Assembly (NCBI GenBank): GCA_011773845.1
Contig: WVWV01000146.1
Span: 21,235-59,314 of the forward strand
Length of the DNA stretch: 38,080 bases
Reading direction: 5' to 3'
Source: Lysobacterales bacterium
GTDB lineage: Bacteria > Pseudomonadota > Gammaproteobacteria > Xanthomonadales > SZUA-36
Position numbers and translations under genes: made by a program. A model generated the notes under the pieces. The model did not search any database and was not told where the DNA came from. It was given only the letters and a program-made list of their open reading frames with translations. Of the stretch, positions 1 to 9,818 are shown piece after piece (position 1 is the first letter of the stretch; each line of letters begins with the position of its first letter).

Positions 1-5
1 AAGAC

Positions 6-42
6 AAATGCAAAGGGCCCCATTCCGGGGCCCTTTGCATTT
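6..42 (-). terminator. Rho-independent terminator of the tRNA-Met gene
   Basis: A perfect 16-bp inverted repeat (6-21 pairing with 27-42, loop ATTCC) starts at the last bases of the tRNA CCA end. Read on the minus strand it is followed by a T-rich tail (TTTGTCTT). The position directly after the tRNA fits the terminator of its transcript. The near-symmetric A/T flanks mean it could also act on plus-strand transcripts entering the window. Confidence 0.85.
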
Positions 43-118
43 GGTGGTGATGGGTGGACTTGAACCACCGACCTCAGCATTATGAGTGCCGCGCTCTAAC
101 CAGCTGAGCTACATCACC
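42..118 (-). tRNA. tRNA-Met (anticodon CAT), elongator type
   Basis: The minus strand folds into a complete 77-nt cloverleaf with 7-bp acceptor stem GGTGATG/CATCACC, a D arm with GCTC/GAGC, an anticodon stem around loop CTCATAA, a T arm with TTCAAGT and an encoded 3' CCA. The anticodon CAT lies at 82-84. The first acceptor pair is G-C, unlike the mismatched C1-A72 of initiator tRNA, so this is not the initiator. A CAT anticodon can also belong to tRNA-Ile whose C34 becomes lysidine. The overall pattern looks like the elongator tRNA-Met, but I cannot fully exclude tRNA-Ile2 by eye. Confidence 0.9.
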
Positions 119-147
119 GCTGTACTGCCGATTAAATCGGGGCGCAA

Positions 148-176
148 ATTCTCCATTTCCAGCCCCCCGGTGTCAA
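148..176 (-). promoter_or_regulatory. Sigma70 promoter of the tRNA-Met gene
   Basis: On the minus strand a perfect TTGACA -35 (176-171) is separated by 17 bases from GAGAAT (153-148). The expected start is near 141, about 23 bases before the mature tRNA 5' end. The bases after the -10 are GC-rich (GCGCCCC), the discriminator type associated with stringent control of stable RNA genes. The tRNA is therefore probably transcribed independently of the upstream kinase gene. Confidence 0.75.
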
Positions 177-196
177 CCGCGCCCCCGCGCCGGTCC

Positions 197-1129
197 TCAG
201 AAGCGATAGCCGAACGCCTGCTGGAAGCGGTCCTGGATTTCCTGCTGGCTGGGCGCGTGGTTCTGCGGCCCCTGGTGCGCGATCTTGATGGCGCCCATCA
301 ACGAGCCGATGCGGCAGGAGGTCACCAGGTCCAGATCATTCAGGATGCCGTAGAGCAATCCCGCCCGGTAGGCATCGCCGCAGCCGGTGGGGTCCTGGAC
401 CGCCTCCGCCCCCACCGCCTCGATGCGGCGCTCCTCCTGGCGCGCGTACAGCATCGAGCCCTCGCCGCCGTGCGTGACGATCAGTGCCTCCACTTGCTCA
501 GCGATTTCCCGATCGCCCAGGGCCGTGCGCTCCTTGAGCAGCTGGAACTCGTAATCGTTGAGTACGATCCAGTCGGCCTGGCGAATGAAGCCGGCGAGCT
601 CCTCTCCGTCGAACAGGGTCATGGCCTGGCCCGGATCGAACAGGTGCGGAATGCCCAGTTCACGGAAATCGCGGCTGTGCTGCAGCATGGCCTTCTTGCC
701 GTCCGGCGCCACGATGCCGATGTCGATGTGCTCGGCGTCGGCCACGCGGTTGAGATAGCTCTGCTGCATGGCGCCGGGGTGGAAGGCGGTGATCTGGTTG
801 TCGTCGAGGTCGGTGGTGATGAACGCCTGCGGCGTGAACTCGCCCGGCAGGTGGCGCACGTAGCGCGTCGAGATCCCCAGGCGGTCCAGGTGCTCCTGGT
901 AGGGCCCGAAGTCGTCACCCACGGTAGCCATCGGCTGCGGGTCCGCGCCCAGCAGTTTCAGGTTGTAGGAGATGTTGCCGGCCACGCCGCCGAACTGCCG
1001 CCTCATTTCGGGCACCAGGAACGATACGTTCAGGATGTGCACCTGCTCGGGCAGGATGTGCTCCTTGAAACGTTCCGGAAACACCATGATGGTGTCGTAA
1101 GCAAGTGAGCCGCAGATCAGGGCCGGCAT
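197..1129 (-). CDS. PfkB-family carbohydrate/nucleoside kinase (adenosine-kinase-like)
   Basis: This 310-residue protein belongs to the ribokinase/PfkB superfamily, which phosphorylates sugars or nucleosides with ATP. It starts with the MPALICGSLAYDTI strand, carries a glycine-rich substrate region (RRQFGGVAGNISYNL), and ends with the second PfkB signature DPTGCGDAYRAGL, whose Asp is the catalytic base and whose Gly-Cys-Gly forms the anion hole. I chose the ATG at 1129 because AAGGA lies just upstream and a likely -10 box at 1162-1167 would fall inside the longer reading. The substrate is uncertain; related gammaproteobacterial proteins are often called adenosine kinase. It is divergent from mreB and upstream of the separately promoted tRNA. 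Confidence 0.85.
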   Translation of the reverse strand: MPALICGSLAYDTIMVFPERFKEHILPEQVHILNVSFLVPEMRRQFGGVAGNISYNLKLLGADPQPMATVGDDFGPYQEHLDRLGISTRYVRHLPGEFTPQAFITTDLDDNQITAFHPGAMQQSYLNRVADAEHIDIGIVAPDGKKAMLQHSRDFRELGIPHLFDPGQAMTLFDGEELAGFIRQADWIVLNDYEFQLLKERTALGDREIAEQVEALIVTHGGEGSMLYARQEERRIEAVGAEAVQDPTGCGDAYRAGLLYGILNDLDLVTSCRIGSLMGAIKIAHQGPQNHAPSQQEIQDRFQQAFGYRF

Positions 1130-1161
1130 TTGCTTTCCTTGGTGGGCCAGCGGATGCGCGT

Positions 1162-1192
1162 ATTCTAGCCGATTCTTGAACCGAGGCTTCAA
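1162..1192 (-). promoter_or_regulatory. Candidate promoter of the PfkB-family kinase
   Basis: Minus strand: TAGAAT (1167-1162) preceded at 19 bases by TTGAAG (1192-1187). The spacer is longer than ideal. The predicted start near 1155 leaves a leader of about 25 bases before the ATG at 1129. Confidence 0.45.
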
Positions 1193-1241
1193 ACAATGTC
1201 ACAACCCCCCAGAAATACTGATTTTCATGCCCGCCCCCGGC

Positions 1242-1270
1242 TTGCTGTACCGGGGAGGGGCTGATACATT
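1242..1270 (+). promoter_or_regulatory. Candidate sigma70 promoter of the mre operon
   Basis: TTGCTG (1242-1247), a 17-base spacer and TACATT (1265-1270) lie 41 bases before the mreB ATG. The -35 sits in the loop and right arm of a short inverted repeat, CCCCGG (1235-1240) with CCGGGG (1250-1255), which could be an operator-like structure or just GC-rich background. No other good promoter is visible in the 182-base divergent gap. Confidence 0.55.
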
Positions 1271-1272
1271 AG

Positions 1273-2361
<1,089 letters not shown>

Positions 2362-2441
2362 CCGGGAGGCCGCTGCACCGGTCGCGACGGGCCGTTACGG
2401 GGGGTGCGGCTCCGGGCCCGGAGTGAACTGAACGGGGCCAC

Positions 2442-3332
2442 TTGCATCCATCCACTTACAGTCGGATTCTGGGCCAGGAAGGGCAGCGCACCGCCCGCTT
2501 GATGCTTTACCTGCTGCTCGCGGTCGCGCTCATGGCGATGGATCAGCGCGGCAAGCTCATCCCGCGCGCGCGCGGCCTGTTCGGCACACTCGTCGAGCCG
2601 GTATTCCACGTGGTCGAATGGCCCGCACAGGCGTGGCGCCGGGCACGCGATTACACGCGCGGCTACCAGGCGCTGCTGGAGGAGAACCGGGCGCTCGGTG
2701 AGGCGCTGCTGGAACAGGCCGGCCCGGTTCAGGCGCAGGCGGCGCTGGAGCAGGAAAACCGGCGACTGCGGGCCCTGCTGGAGGCCAGCCAGGGCGGTGA
2801 ATACGGGTTCCGGTTTGCCGAGCTGGTGCAGGTCAACCTCGATCCGTATTCCCACCAGGTGGTGGTGGATCGGGGCCAAGCGGACGGGGTGTTCGTTGGC
2901 CAGGCCGTCATCGACGGCGCCGGCATCATGGGCCAGGTCGAGCGCGTGCGCATCCACATGGCCGATGTGCGGTTGATTTCCGACCCCGATCACGCGATCC
3001 CGGTGCAGTTCAACCGCACCGGCCTGCGCTCGGTTGCCTTCGGTACCGGCCAGACCAGCACCCTGCTGCTGCCGCACGTGCCGCTACAGGCCGATGTGCG
3101 AAACGGCGACCTGCTGGTGACCTCCGGTTTGGGGGAACGTTTTCCGGCAGGCTTCCCGGTCGCAAGGGTGGAGCGCATCGAACGCGACGCGGGGGGTGCA
3201 TTTGCGGAAGTGCATGCCCGCCCGCTGGCTGCGCTCGACCGGGGGCGGGAAGTCCTGTTGCTGTTTCCGGCCGCACCCGCGGCGCCTGCACCGGTCCGCG
3301 AGGCCGGCGAGCAGGGGGAGGGCACGCCATGA
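2442..3332 (+). CDS. mreC: Cell-shape protein MreC
   Basis: MreC is a bitopic inner-membrane protein whose periplasmic part activates PBP2 in the elongasome. The 296-residue product has a short basic N-terminus, one membrane helix (about residues 19-36, LMLYLLLAVALMAMDQ), a coiled-coil stretch rich in Glu, Ala and Leu (about 70-115) and a beta-rich C-terminal domain. The start is a TTG at 2442 with GGGG just upstream. The first ATG in frame (2502) would remove the basic residues in front of the helix, so TTG is preferred, without certainty. The stop overlaps mreD (ATGA). Confidence 0.93.
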   Translation: MHPSTYSRILGQEGQRTARLMLYLLLAVALMAMDQRGKLIPRARGLFGTLVEPVFHVVEWPAQAWRRARDYTRGYQALLEENRALGEALLEQAGPVQAQAALEQENRRLRALLEASQGGEYGFRFAELVQVNLDPYSHQVVVDRGQADGVFVGQAVIDGAGIMGQVERVRIHMADVRLISDPDHAIPVQFNRTGLRSVAFGTGQTSTLLLPHVPLQADVRNGDLLVTSGLGERFPAGFPVARVERIERDAGGAFAEVHARPLAALDRGREVLLLFPAAPAAPAPVREAGEQGEGTP

Positions 3333-3820
3333 TGCGCCACGTGGAGAGCCGGCGTTCGCTGGTCCTGGTTGCTGCCGCGGCCATGCTGCTGACCCTGCTG
3401 CCGCTGCCCGCCAGCCTGGATGCGCTGCGGCCCTACTGGGTGGGCCTGGTGCTGATCTACTGGGTGCTGGAGGTGCAGGACATGGTCGGGCTGGGCACCG
3501 CGTTCCTGGTGGGCTTGCTGCTGGACCTGCTGACCGGCAGCCTCATGGGGTTGAATGCCTTGCGGTTGGTGATCATGGTGTACCTGGTGCTGCGTTTTCG
3601 CGCCCGCCTGCGGTTCTTCACGCCCTGGCAGCAGGCATTGTCGGTGCTCGCCCTGCTGGTCAACGACCGCATCATCCTGTTGTGGATCGCCAGCCTGGTG
3701 GGCGAGCCGCTGCCCACCTGGCAGTACTGGCTGCCGCCGCTGGTCGGCACGGCCATCTGGCCCTGGCTGTTTCTGCTGCTGGACCGAATCCGGGTCGGCG
3801 TGCGCCGGCCCACGGCCTGA
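3329..3820 (+). CDS. mreD: Rod-shape-determining protein MreD
   Basis: This is a 163-residue, strongly hydrophobic protein with about five predicted membrane helices. It is the usual size for MreD, the integral membrane partner of MreC in the elongasome. A charged segment (RFRARLRFF) lies between helices 3 and 4. It overlaps mreC by 4 bases (ATGA) and its TGA shares one base with the ATG of mrdA, indicating translational coupling. The assignment relies on hydropathy, size and invariant gene order more than on catalytic motifs. Confidence 0.92.
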   Translation: MMRHVESRRSLVLVAAAAMLLTLLPLPASLDALRPYWVGLVLIYWVLEVQDMVGLGTAFLVGLLLDLLTGSLMGLNALRLVIMVYLVLRFRARLRFFTPWQQALSVLALLVNDRIILLWIASLVGEPLPTWQYWLPPLVGTAIWPWLFLLLDRIRVGVRRPTA

Positions 3821-5682
3821 TGCTGGCCCGCAGCGCCCACCAGCCGCTCAAGCACGAGGCCGACGAGCAACGCCTGTTCGCGCGACGCGCGCGGCTCGGG
3901 TTTGCCATCATGGCGCTGTGTATCGTGGCCCTGGCGGGGCGCTATTCCTACCTGCAGCTGTTTCGGCACGCGGATTACACGACGCGCTCGGAATCCAACC
4001 GCGTGCACGTGCAGCCGGTGGCCCCCAACCGCGGGTTGATTTACGACCGCCGCGGTCGGCTGATCGCCGAAAACCGGCCGGCCTACCGCCTGGAGATCAT
4101 TCCCGAGCAGGTCGGGGACCTGGAGGCCACCTTCGGCGCGCTGTCCGACCTCGTCGATCTCGGCCCCGAGGATCTGGACCGCTGGCGGCGGGTCCGGCCC
4201 CGCTACCGCGTGTTCGACCGCATACCCGTCAAATTCAACCTCGGCGAGACCGAAGTGGCGCGCCTCGCGGTCAGCCGGCACCAACTGCCGGGAGTCGTCG
4301 TGACGCCCTACCTGGCCCGCCATTACCCGCACGGGGCGTTGCTCACCCACGTTCTGGGGTACGTGGGGCGCCTGGACGTGGCAGACCTGGAGCGGGTCGA
4401 TGCCGCCAATTACCGTGGCACGACGCATATCGGCAAGATCGGCATCGAGCTCCAGTACGAGACGGAGTTGCACGGGACCGCTGGCGTGGAGCGCGTCGAG
4501 ACCAATGCCCGGGGGCGCGTGCTGCGGGTGCTGGAAAGGCAGGACCCGATCCATGGCAGCGACCTGGTGCTGTCCCTCGATGTGGCCGTGCAACGAGCGG
4601 CATGGGACACGCTCGGTGATCGAGCCGGGGCGTTGGTGGCGATCGATCCGAGCGACGGCAGCGTGGTGGCCATGGTCAGCAAGCCGTCCTACGACGGCAA
4701 TGCCTTCGTGCATGGGATCGGCAGTCAGGCCTATCAGCAGATCCTGGCGGCTGCCGATCGCCCCTTGTTCAACCGCGCGCTGAACGGCGGCTATGAGCCC
4801 GGCTCCACGCTCAAGCCTTTCATCGGGCTGGCCGGGCTGGAAAACGGCGTGATCCAGCGCAACAAACGCATTTTCTCCGGCGGCGAGTTCCTGCTGCCCG
4901 GCCAGGAACGGCCGTTTCGCGACTGGAAGGACGGCGGGCACGGTTGGGTGGATATCCGCGGCGCACTGGAACAATCCGTCAACACCTATTTCTACCAACT
5001 GGCGCTGGATTTGGGCATCGAGCGCATTCACGCCTACCTGGACCAGTTCGGTTTTGGTCATGCGACCGGCATCGACCTGCCCGGCGAGAGCCGCGGGCTG
5101 AACCCCTCTCCGCAGTGGAAGCAACGCCGCTACGGCGAGCCCTGGTACCCTGGCGAGACCGTGATCGCCGGTATCGGGCAGGGTTTCAACGTGGTGACGC
5201 CGCTGCAGCTGGCGAATGCCCTGGCGGCGCTCGCCAACGGGGGCGCTCGCATGGCGCCACGGCTGTTGTATGCGCGCAAGCCGCCCGGCACGGAACGCGC
5301 CCGGCGCAGCGAGGCGCCGACGGCACAGCAGATTGCCGTGCGCGACCCCCGGAACTGGAGTGAAATCCGCGAGGGCATGCGCCGCGTGGTAAGCGGTCCC
5401 CAGGGTACGGCCCGGGTGATCGGACTGGACGCGCGTTTCGAGATCGCGGGCAAGACGGGCACCGCGCAGGTCTATGCGCTGGCGGAGGACGAGGAGTACG
5501 ACGAGGCCGAGGTGGCGGAGCACCTGCGGCATCATGCGCTGTTCATCGCCTACGCGCCCGCAGGCGACCCGCGCATCGCGGTGGCGGCCGTGGTGGATCA
5601 CGGCGGCGCCGGCGCCCGCGTGGCGGCGCCCGTGGCGCGTGCCGTCATCGACGCCTGGCTCGCGCAGGAGCTTGCGCAATGA
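3820..5682 (+). CDS. mrdA: Penicillin-binding protein 2 (peptidoglycan DD-transpeptidase)
   Basis: PBP2 is the class B transpeptidase that crosslinks side-wall peptidoglycan with RodA. The 620-residue protein has a cytoplasmic N-terminus, one membrane anchor (about residues 24-44), a dimerisation domain containing NRGLIYDRRGRLIAEN, and a transpeptidase domain with SxxK at 329-332 (STLK), SxN at 386-388 (SVN) and KTG at 545-547. The serine of SxxK is the acylated nucleophile. The frame stays open upstream inside mreC/mreD, but the ATG at 3820, overlapping the mreD stop as TGATG, gives the expected length. The 3' end overlaps rodA by 4 bases. Confidence 0.97.
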   Translation: MLARSAHQPLKHEADEQRLFARRARLGFAIMALCIVALAGRYSYLQLFRHADYTTRSESNRVHVQPVAPNRGLIYDRRGRLIAENRPAYRLEIIPEQVGDLEATFGALSDLVDLGPEDLDRWRRVRPRYRVFDRIPVKFNLGETEVARLAVSRHQLPGVVVTPYLARHYPHGALLTHVLGYVGRLDVADLERVDAANYRGTTHIGKIGIELQYETELHGTAGVERVETNARGRVLRVLERQDPIHGSDLVLSLDVAVQRAAWDTLGDRAGALVAIDPSDGSVVAMVSKPSYDGNAFVHGIGSQAYQQILAAADRPLFNRALNGGYEPGSTLKPFIGLAGLENGVIQRNKRIFSGGEFLLPGQERPFRDWKDGGHGWVDIRGALEQSVNTYFYQLALDLGIERIHAYLDQFGFGHATGIDLPGESRGLNPSPQWKQRRYGEPWYPGETVIAGIGQGFNVVTPLQLANALAALANGGARMAPRLLYARKPPGTERARRSEAPTAQQIAVRDPRNWSEIREGMRRVVSGPQGTARVIGLDARFEIAGKTGTAQVYALAEDEEYDEAEVAEHLRHHALFIAYAPAGDPRIAVAAVVDHGGAGARVAAPVARAVIDAWLAQELAQ

Positions 5683-6773
5683 GGTGGCGGCTACCCGTGT
5701 GGCTGAGCCTGCCGCGGCTGGACCCCGTGCTGTTGGTGACCTTGCTGCTGGTCATGGCGTTGGGCCTCGCGGCCCTGTACAGCGCGGGGGGTCAGGATGC
5801 CGGGCTGGTGCAACGCCAGGGAGTGCGGTTGGCCGTCGGCCTGGTGGCGCTGGCGGTGCTGAGCCAGGTTCCGGCCCATGTATTGCGCATCTGGACCCCC
5901 TGGCTGTACCTGTTCGGCCTGGCGCTGGTAGCCGCGACCTGGTTCGTTGGTGTGGGGCGTGGTGCCAGCCGTTGGCTGGACCTCGGGATGGTCACCTTCC
6001 AGCCCTCTGAAATCATGAAACTGGCGGTGCCCATGACGGTGGCGTGGTACCTGCACCCGCGCATCCTGCCACCGGACTGGAAGGACAGCGCCATCGCGGT
6101 GGCGATCCTGGCCATACCGGCGGCGCTGATCGCCCGCCAGCCGGACCTCGGCACCGCCCTGCTGGTCGCCGTGAGCGGCTGCTTCACCCTGTTCCTGGCG
6201 GGCATCCGGTGGCGGATGATTGTGGCGGCGGGCATCGCAATGGCGGGCGCGGCCCCCGTGTTGTGGATGTTCCTCGCCGACTACCAGCGCGCCCGGGTGA
6301 TGACCTTCATCGATCCCGAGGCCGACCCGCTGGGCGCCGGCTGGAATATCATCCAGTCCAAGATCGCAGTGGGTTCGGGCGGCCTGACCGGCAAGGGCTG
6401 GTTGCACGGCACGCAGTCGAACCTGGAGTTCATTCCCGAGCGCCACACCGATTTCATCCTGGCCGTGCTGGCGGAGGAATTCGGGTTGCTGGGCGTCGGC
6501 TTGTTGCTGGGGCTCTACCTGCTCCTGATCGGGCGTGGACTGTACATCGCCAGCGTCGCGCGGGATACCTTCTCGCGACTGCTGGCGGGAAGCCTCGCCA
6601 TGACCCTGTTCGTGTACGTGCTGGTCAACGGCGGCATGGTTTCGGGCTTGCTGCCGGTGGTTGGCGTACCGTTGCCGCTGGTCAGCTACGGCGGCACGTC
6701 TGCGGTGACACTGCTGGCAGGTTTTGGCATATTGATGTCGATTTACAGCCACCGGAAATTCATACGGCGGTGA
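5679..6773 (+). CDS. rodA: SEDS peptidoglycan glycosyltransferase RodA
   Basis: RodA polymerises lipid II into glycan strands during elongation and works as a pair with PBP2. The 364 residues form about ten membrane helices. SEDS hallmarks are visible: GRGASRWLDLG in the first third, QPSEIMKLA, RQPDLGTALL, the large-loop region WNIIQSKIAVGSGGLTGKGW, and PERHTDFILAVLAEEFG near the C-terminal half. The N-terminus overlaps the mrdA stop (ATGA), and coupling with PBP2 is the normal arrangement. It is followed by a 61-base gap before mltB with no clear terminator. Confidence 0.97.
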   Translation: MRWRLPVWLSLPRLDPVLLVTLLLVMALGLAALYSAGGQDAGLVQRQGVRLAVGLVALAVLSQVPAHVLRIWTPWLYLFGLALVAATWFVGVGRGASRWLDLGMVTFQPSEIMKLAVPMTVAWYLHPRILPPDWKDSAIAVAILAIPAALIARQPDLGTALLVAVSGCFTLFLAGIRWRMIVAAGIAMAGAAPVLWMFLADYQRARVMTFIDPEADPLGAGWNIIQSKIAVGSGGLTGKGWLHGTQSNLEFIPERHTDFILAVLAEEFGLLGVGLLLGLYLLLIGRGLYIASVARDTFSRLLAGSLAMTLFVYVLVNGGMVSGLLPVVGVPLPLVSYGGTSAVTLLAGFGILMSIYSHRKFIRR

Positions 6774-6834
6774 GAAGCTTGGGGCCGTGCCGGAATCATA
6801 AGGGTGAGATCAGGCCTCACCGCGAGAGGATGCC

Positions 6835-7818
6835 ATGAAACGACTGCTGGTTTATCTGCTGCTGCTGGCCGCCGTGCCCGGAGCAGCATCCGTCCACCCG
6901 GGCGCGGAGGAATTCACCCGCCGCGCGGTGGAGGAGTTCGGGCTCAAGGCCACCCAGGTCGAAGCGGTGCTGGCGGACGCCACGTACCAGCAATCCATCG
7001 TCGATGCCATCCGTCGGCCGGCCGAGAGCAAGCCATGGCACGAATACCGCCCCATCTTCCTGAACGAGCGTCGCATCGACGGCGGCATCCGCTTCTGGCG
7101 GGAACATGCCGAACTGGTGGATGCGGTGGCCGAACGCTTCGGGGTGGAACCGCAGATCATCGTCGCCATCATCGGGGTCGAAACCCTGTACGGTCGGATC
7201 ACCGGCAGCTATCGGGTCATCGACGCGCTGGCCACGCTCGGCTTCTACTACCCCGACGAACTGTCCCGTGACCGCTCGGCGTTCTTCGCCGGCGAATTGA
7301 TCCAGTTCATGCTGCTGGGCCAGGAGGAACAGCTGCCATTGGGCGAAGTCAGGGGCTCCTACGCCGGCGCGATGGGAATCGGGCAATTCATTCCCAGCAG
7401 CTACCGTGCCTACGCGGTCGATTTTGACGGCAACGGGCGGCGCGACCTGTGGCAGTCCCTTCCCGATGCGGTAGCCAGCGTCGCCAATTACCTGCACCGG
7501 CACGGCTGGCAGCCGGGCGAGCCGGTGGGAGAGCCGGCGGTGGCCCGCGCGGGGGCGGACCCGGCGCTGGTCGCTAGCCGGAATTACAAGCCGGCGCATA
7601 CGCTCGAGGCGCTGGCCCACGGTGGCTACAGTGCCGCAGCGCCGCTCGAGCCGGACCGGCTGGCGGCCGTGCTCAGGCTGGAAGAAGAGGACCGGCATGC
7701 GTACTGGCTGACCTTCGACAACTTCTACGTCATCACCCGCTACAACCGCAGCCCGCTGTACGCCATGGCGGTGCTGCAGTTGAGCGAGGAGATCGCCCGC
7801 AGGATGCGCCGTTCATGA
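6835..7818 (+). CDS. mltB: Lytic murein transglycosylase B
   Basis: MltB (GH103 family) cleaves glycan strands to 1,6-anhydro-muropeptides and so makes room for new wall material. The 327-residue protein starts with a signal peptide (MKRLLVYLLLLAAVPGAAS). The catalytic Glu lies in GVETLYG (Glu116), and the family motifs GSYAGAMGIGQFIPSSYR and DFDGNGRRDLW follow. I see no Cys after the signal peptide, so it is probably soluble in the periplasm and not a lipoprotein as in E. coli. GAGAGG upstream supports the ATG. It overlaps rlpA by 4 bases. Confidence 0.95.
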   Translation: MKRLLVYLLLLAAVPGAASVHPGAEEFTRRAVEEFGLKATQVEAVLADATYQQSIVDAIRRPAESKPWHEYRPIFLNERRIDGGIRFWREHAELVDAVAERFGVEPQIIVAIIGVETLYGRITGSYRVIDALATLGFYYPDELSRDRSAFFAGELIQFMLLGQEEQLPLGEVRGSYAGAMGIGQFIPSSYRAYAVDFDGNGRRDLWQSLPDAVASVANYLHRHGWQPGEPVGEPAVARAGADPALVASRNYKPAHTLEALAHGGYSAAAPLEPDRLAAVLRLEEEDRHAYWLTFDNFYVITRYNRSPLYAMAVLQLSEEIARRMRRS

Positions 7819-8594
7819 GTGGACCCATGCGCTGGGCGCTGCCATGCGCGGTCCTGCTGCTGGCCGCCTGTGCAGGCGAGGTGCGGCGCCCGGATGATGC
7901 CGACGGGCCTTCCGCGCGGGTGCTGCGGCCCGCCGATGTTGCGGACGCGATCCCGCGCCCGGAGCCGCGGTCCCGTTACGGCAATCGCTCGCCCTACGAA
8001 GTGCTGGGCAAGCAATACTACGTGATGGACAGCAGCGCAGGGTACCAGCAGCGCGGCGTCGCCTCCTGGTACGGCAGCAAGTTCCATGGCCGCAAGACGT
8101 CCAGCGGCGAGGTGTTCGACATGCACAAGGCCACCGCGGCCCACCGCGAATTGCCGCTCCCCACCTACGCGGAAGTCACCAACCTGGACAACGGCCGCTC
8201 GGTGGTGGTGAAGATCAATGACCGCGGGCCGTTCCACGACCAGCGCCTCATCGATCTCTCCTACGGGGCCGCCGTGCGCCTGGGCATGGTGGCCGACGGC
8301 ACCGCCCAGGTCGAGGTGCGGGCGATCCATTTCGAGGGCCCGCAGCCCCCGGCCCCGGCCGTCAAGGTTGCCGATGGCACTTTTCTGCAGGTGGGGGCAT
8401 TCAGCGACCGCAATGCGGCCGAGCACCTCGCCGGACGCATGATGGCCGAGCAGCTCGAGCCGGTCGTCATCCAGCGCGCGGACGGGCTGTACAAGGTCTG
8501 GATCGGGCCCTACCAGTGGGAGTCCGAAATCGAGCAGGCGACGCGCAGGGTCATTGAACTGGGCATGGAACGACCGCATAAAGTCAGGCGTTGA
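7815..8594 (+). CDS. rlpA: RlpA-family septal-ring lytic transglycosylase, lipoprotein with SPOR domain
   Basis: RlpA acts on glycan strands lacking stem peptides; in Pseudomonas it is a lytic transglycosylase. The 259-residue protein has a lipoprotein signal with lipobox LLAAC (Cys19), a double-psi beta-barrel domain around residues 75-165 (GVASWYGSKFHGRKTSSGE and VVKINDRGPFHDQRLIDLS, which contain the conserved Glu and Asp), and a C-terminal SPOR domain (about 190-255) that binds denuded glycan at the division site. The ATG overlaps the mltB stop (ATGA). Placement between mltB and dacA is the common gammaproteobacterial order. Confidence 0.96.
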   Translation: MSGPMRWALPCAVLLLAACAGEVRRPDDADGPSARVLRPADVADAIPRPEPRSRYGNRSPYEVLGKQYYVMDSSAGYQQRGVASWYGSKFHGRKTSSGEVFDMHKATAAHRELPLPTYAEVTNLDNGRSVVVKINDRGPFHDQRLIDLSYGAAVRLGMVADGTAQVEVRAIHFEGPQPPAPAVKVADGTFLQVGAFSDRNAAEHLAGRMMAEQLEPVVIQRADGLYKVWIGPYQWESEIEQATRRVIELGMERPHKVRR

Positions 8595-8645
8595 GGCCTG
8601 ATGTGGCTTGCATTGGGTGTGTGCAGACGGAATCATGAATAAGCC

Positions 8646-9818
8646 ATGAAAAAACTTCTGACCCGAATCATCCCCGGCCTGGCATGGCTGAGCCTGGCCG
8701 CCGCCCAGGTGCCGCCGCCCCCCGCCGGCATGCCCACGCCGGCCGCGCCCCAGTTGGGCGCCGACAGCTACATCCTGATGGATTTCGACAGCGGCACCGT
8801 GTTGGTGGAACATCAGCCGGACCTGCGGGTGGACATTGCCAGCATCACCAAGTTGATGACCAGCTACGTGGTGTTCCAGGAGCTGGCAGCTGGCAAAGTC
8901 AGCCTGGACGATGCGGTGCCGGTGAGCGAGAAGGCCTGGCGCACGGAGGGTTCGAGGATGTTCATCGAACCGGACATGCAGGTGAGTGTCGAGGAGCTGC
9001 TGATGGGCCTCATCGTGCAGTCCGGCAACGACGCCAGCGTGGCGCTGGCCGAATTCCTGGCCGGCACGGAGGAAGCGTTCGCCGGCGTCATGAACTACTA
9101 CGCCGGCCAGCTGGGCATGGCCCATACGCATTTCGTGAATGCCACCGGCTTGCCGGATCCGGAACATTACAGCACCGCCCGGGACACCGCCCTGCTCAGC
9201 GCGGCGATCATTCGCGATTTTCCCAACTACTACACGTGGTACTCGGAGAAGGAATACACCTTCAACAATATTCGCCAGCACAATCGCAACAACCTCCTGT
9301 GGCGGGACCCCGCTGTCGATGGGCTCAAGACCGGGCACACCGAGGCGGCGGGATATTGCCTGGCATCCTCGGCCAAGCGCGAGGGAATGCGCCTGGTCGG
9401 CGTGGTCATGGGGTCTTCTTCCGAACAGGCCCGCGCCAGCGAAAGTCAGAGCCTGCTGAATTACGGCTTCCGGTTTTTCGAGACCCTGCAGCTCTACAAG
9501 GCCGGGGAACAGCTTGCCGAGGGCCGGGTTTGGAAGGGCGTATCGGAACAGGTGCGCCTGGGCCTGCCCGACGACCTGTTCATCACCATTCCGCGCGGCC
9601 GCTACGACGACCTCGAGGCCCGGGTCGAGATGCAGCCGGAGCTGGTGGCGCCGCTCGAGCTCGGCGCGGAAGTCGGCCGCATCGTGATCCAGCTGGACGA
9701 CGAGCCGGTGGCCAGCCGGGCCCTGGTGACGCTGGAGGGGGTCGCGCCGGCAGGCTTTTTTGGCCGCGCCTGGGACGGTATCCGCCTGTGGGCCGGGAGC
9801 TTCTTCGACGATGAGTGA
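8646..9818 (+). CDS. dacA: D-alanyl-D-alanine carboxypeptidase (PBP5/6 family)
   Basis: This enzyme removes the terminal D-Ala of pentapeptide stems and so limits crosslinking. The 390 residues include a signal peptide, a Pro-rich linker, and a class C low-molecular-weight PBP domain with SITK at 66-69, SGN at 126-128 and KTG at 228-230. A beta-rich PBP5 C-terminal domain and an amphipathic C-terminal helix (RAWDGIRLWAGSFF) for membrane attachment follow. It lies 51 bases after rlpA. The ybeD start overlaps its last 8 bases, so the two are probably coupled. In related genomes a D-amino-acid transaminase sometimes sits between dacA and ybeD; it is absent here. Confidence 0.95.
   Translation: MKKLLTRIIPGLAWLSLAAAQVPPPPAGMPTPAAPQLGADSYILMDFDSGTVLVEHQPDLRVDIASITKLMTSYVVFQELAAGKVSLDDAVPVSEKAWRTEGSRMFIEPDMQVSVEELLMGLIVQSGNDASVALAEFLAGTEEAFAGVMNYYAGQLGMAHTHFVNATGLPDPEHYSTARDTALLSAAIIRDFPNYYTWYSEKEYTFNNIRQHNRNNLLWRDPAVDGLKTGHTEAAGYCLASSAKREGMRLVGVVMGSSSEQARASESQSLLNYGFRFFETLQLYKAGEQLAEGRVWKGVSEQVRLGLPDDLFITIPRGRYDDLEARVEMQPELVAPLELGAEVGRIVIQLDDEPVASRALVTLEGVAPAGFFGRAWDGIRLWAGSFFDDE

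Noticed and set aside
3457-5679. A 740-codon open frame on the minus strand opposite mrdA
   Set aside because: It lies wholly antisense to PBP2, has no recognisable domain and is the expected by-product of high-GC codon use. Similar long antisense frames oppose rlpA/dacA (7740-9911) and priA (14665-16491).
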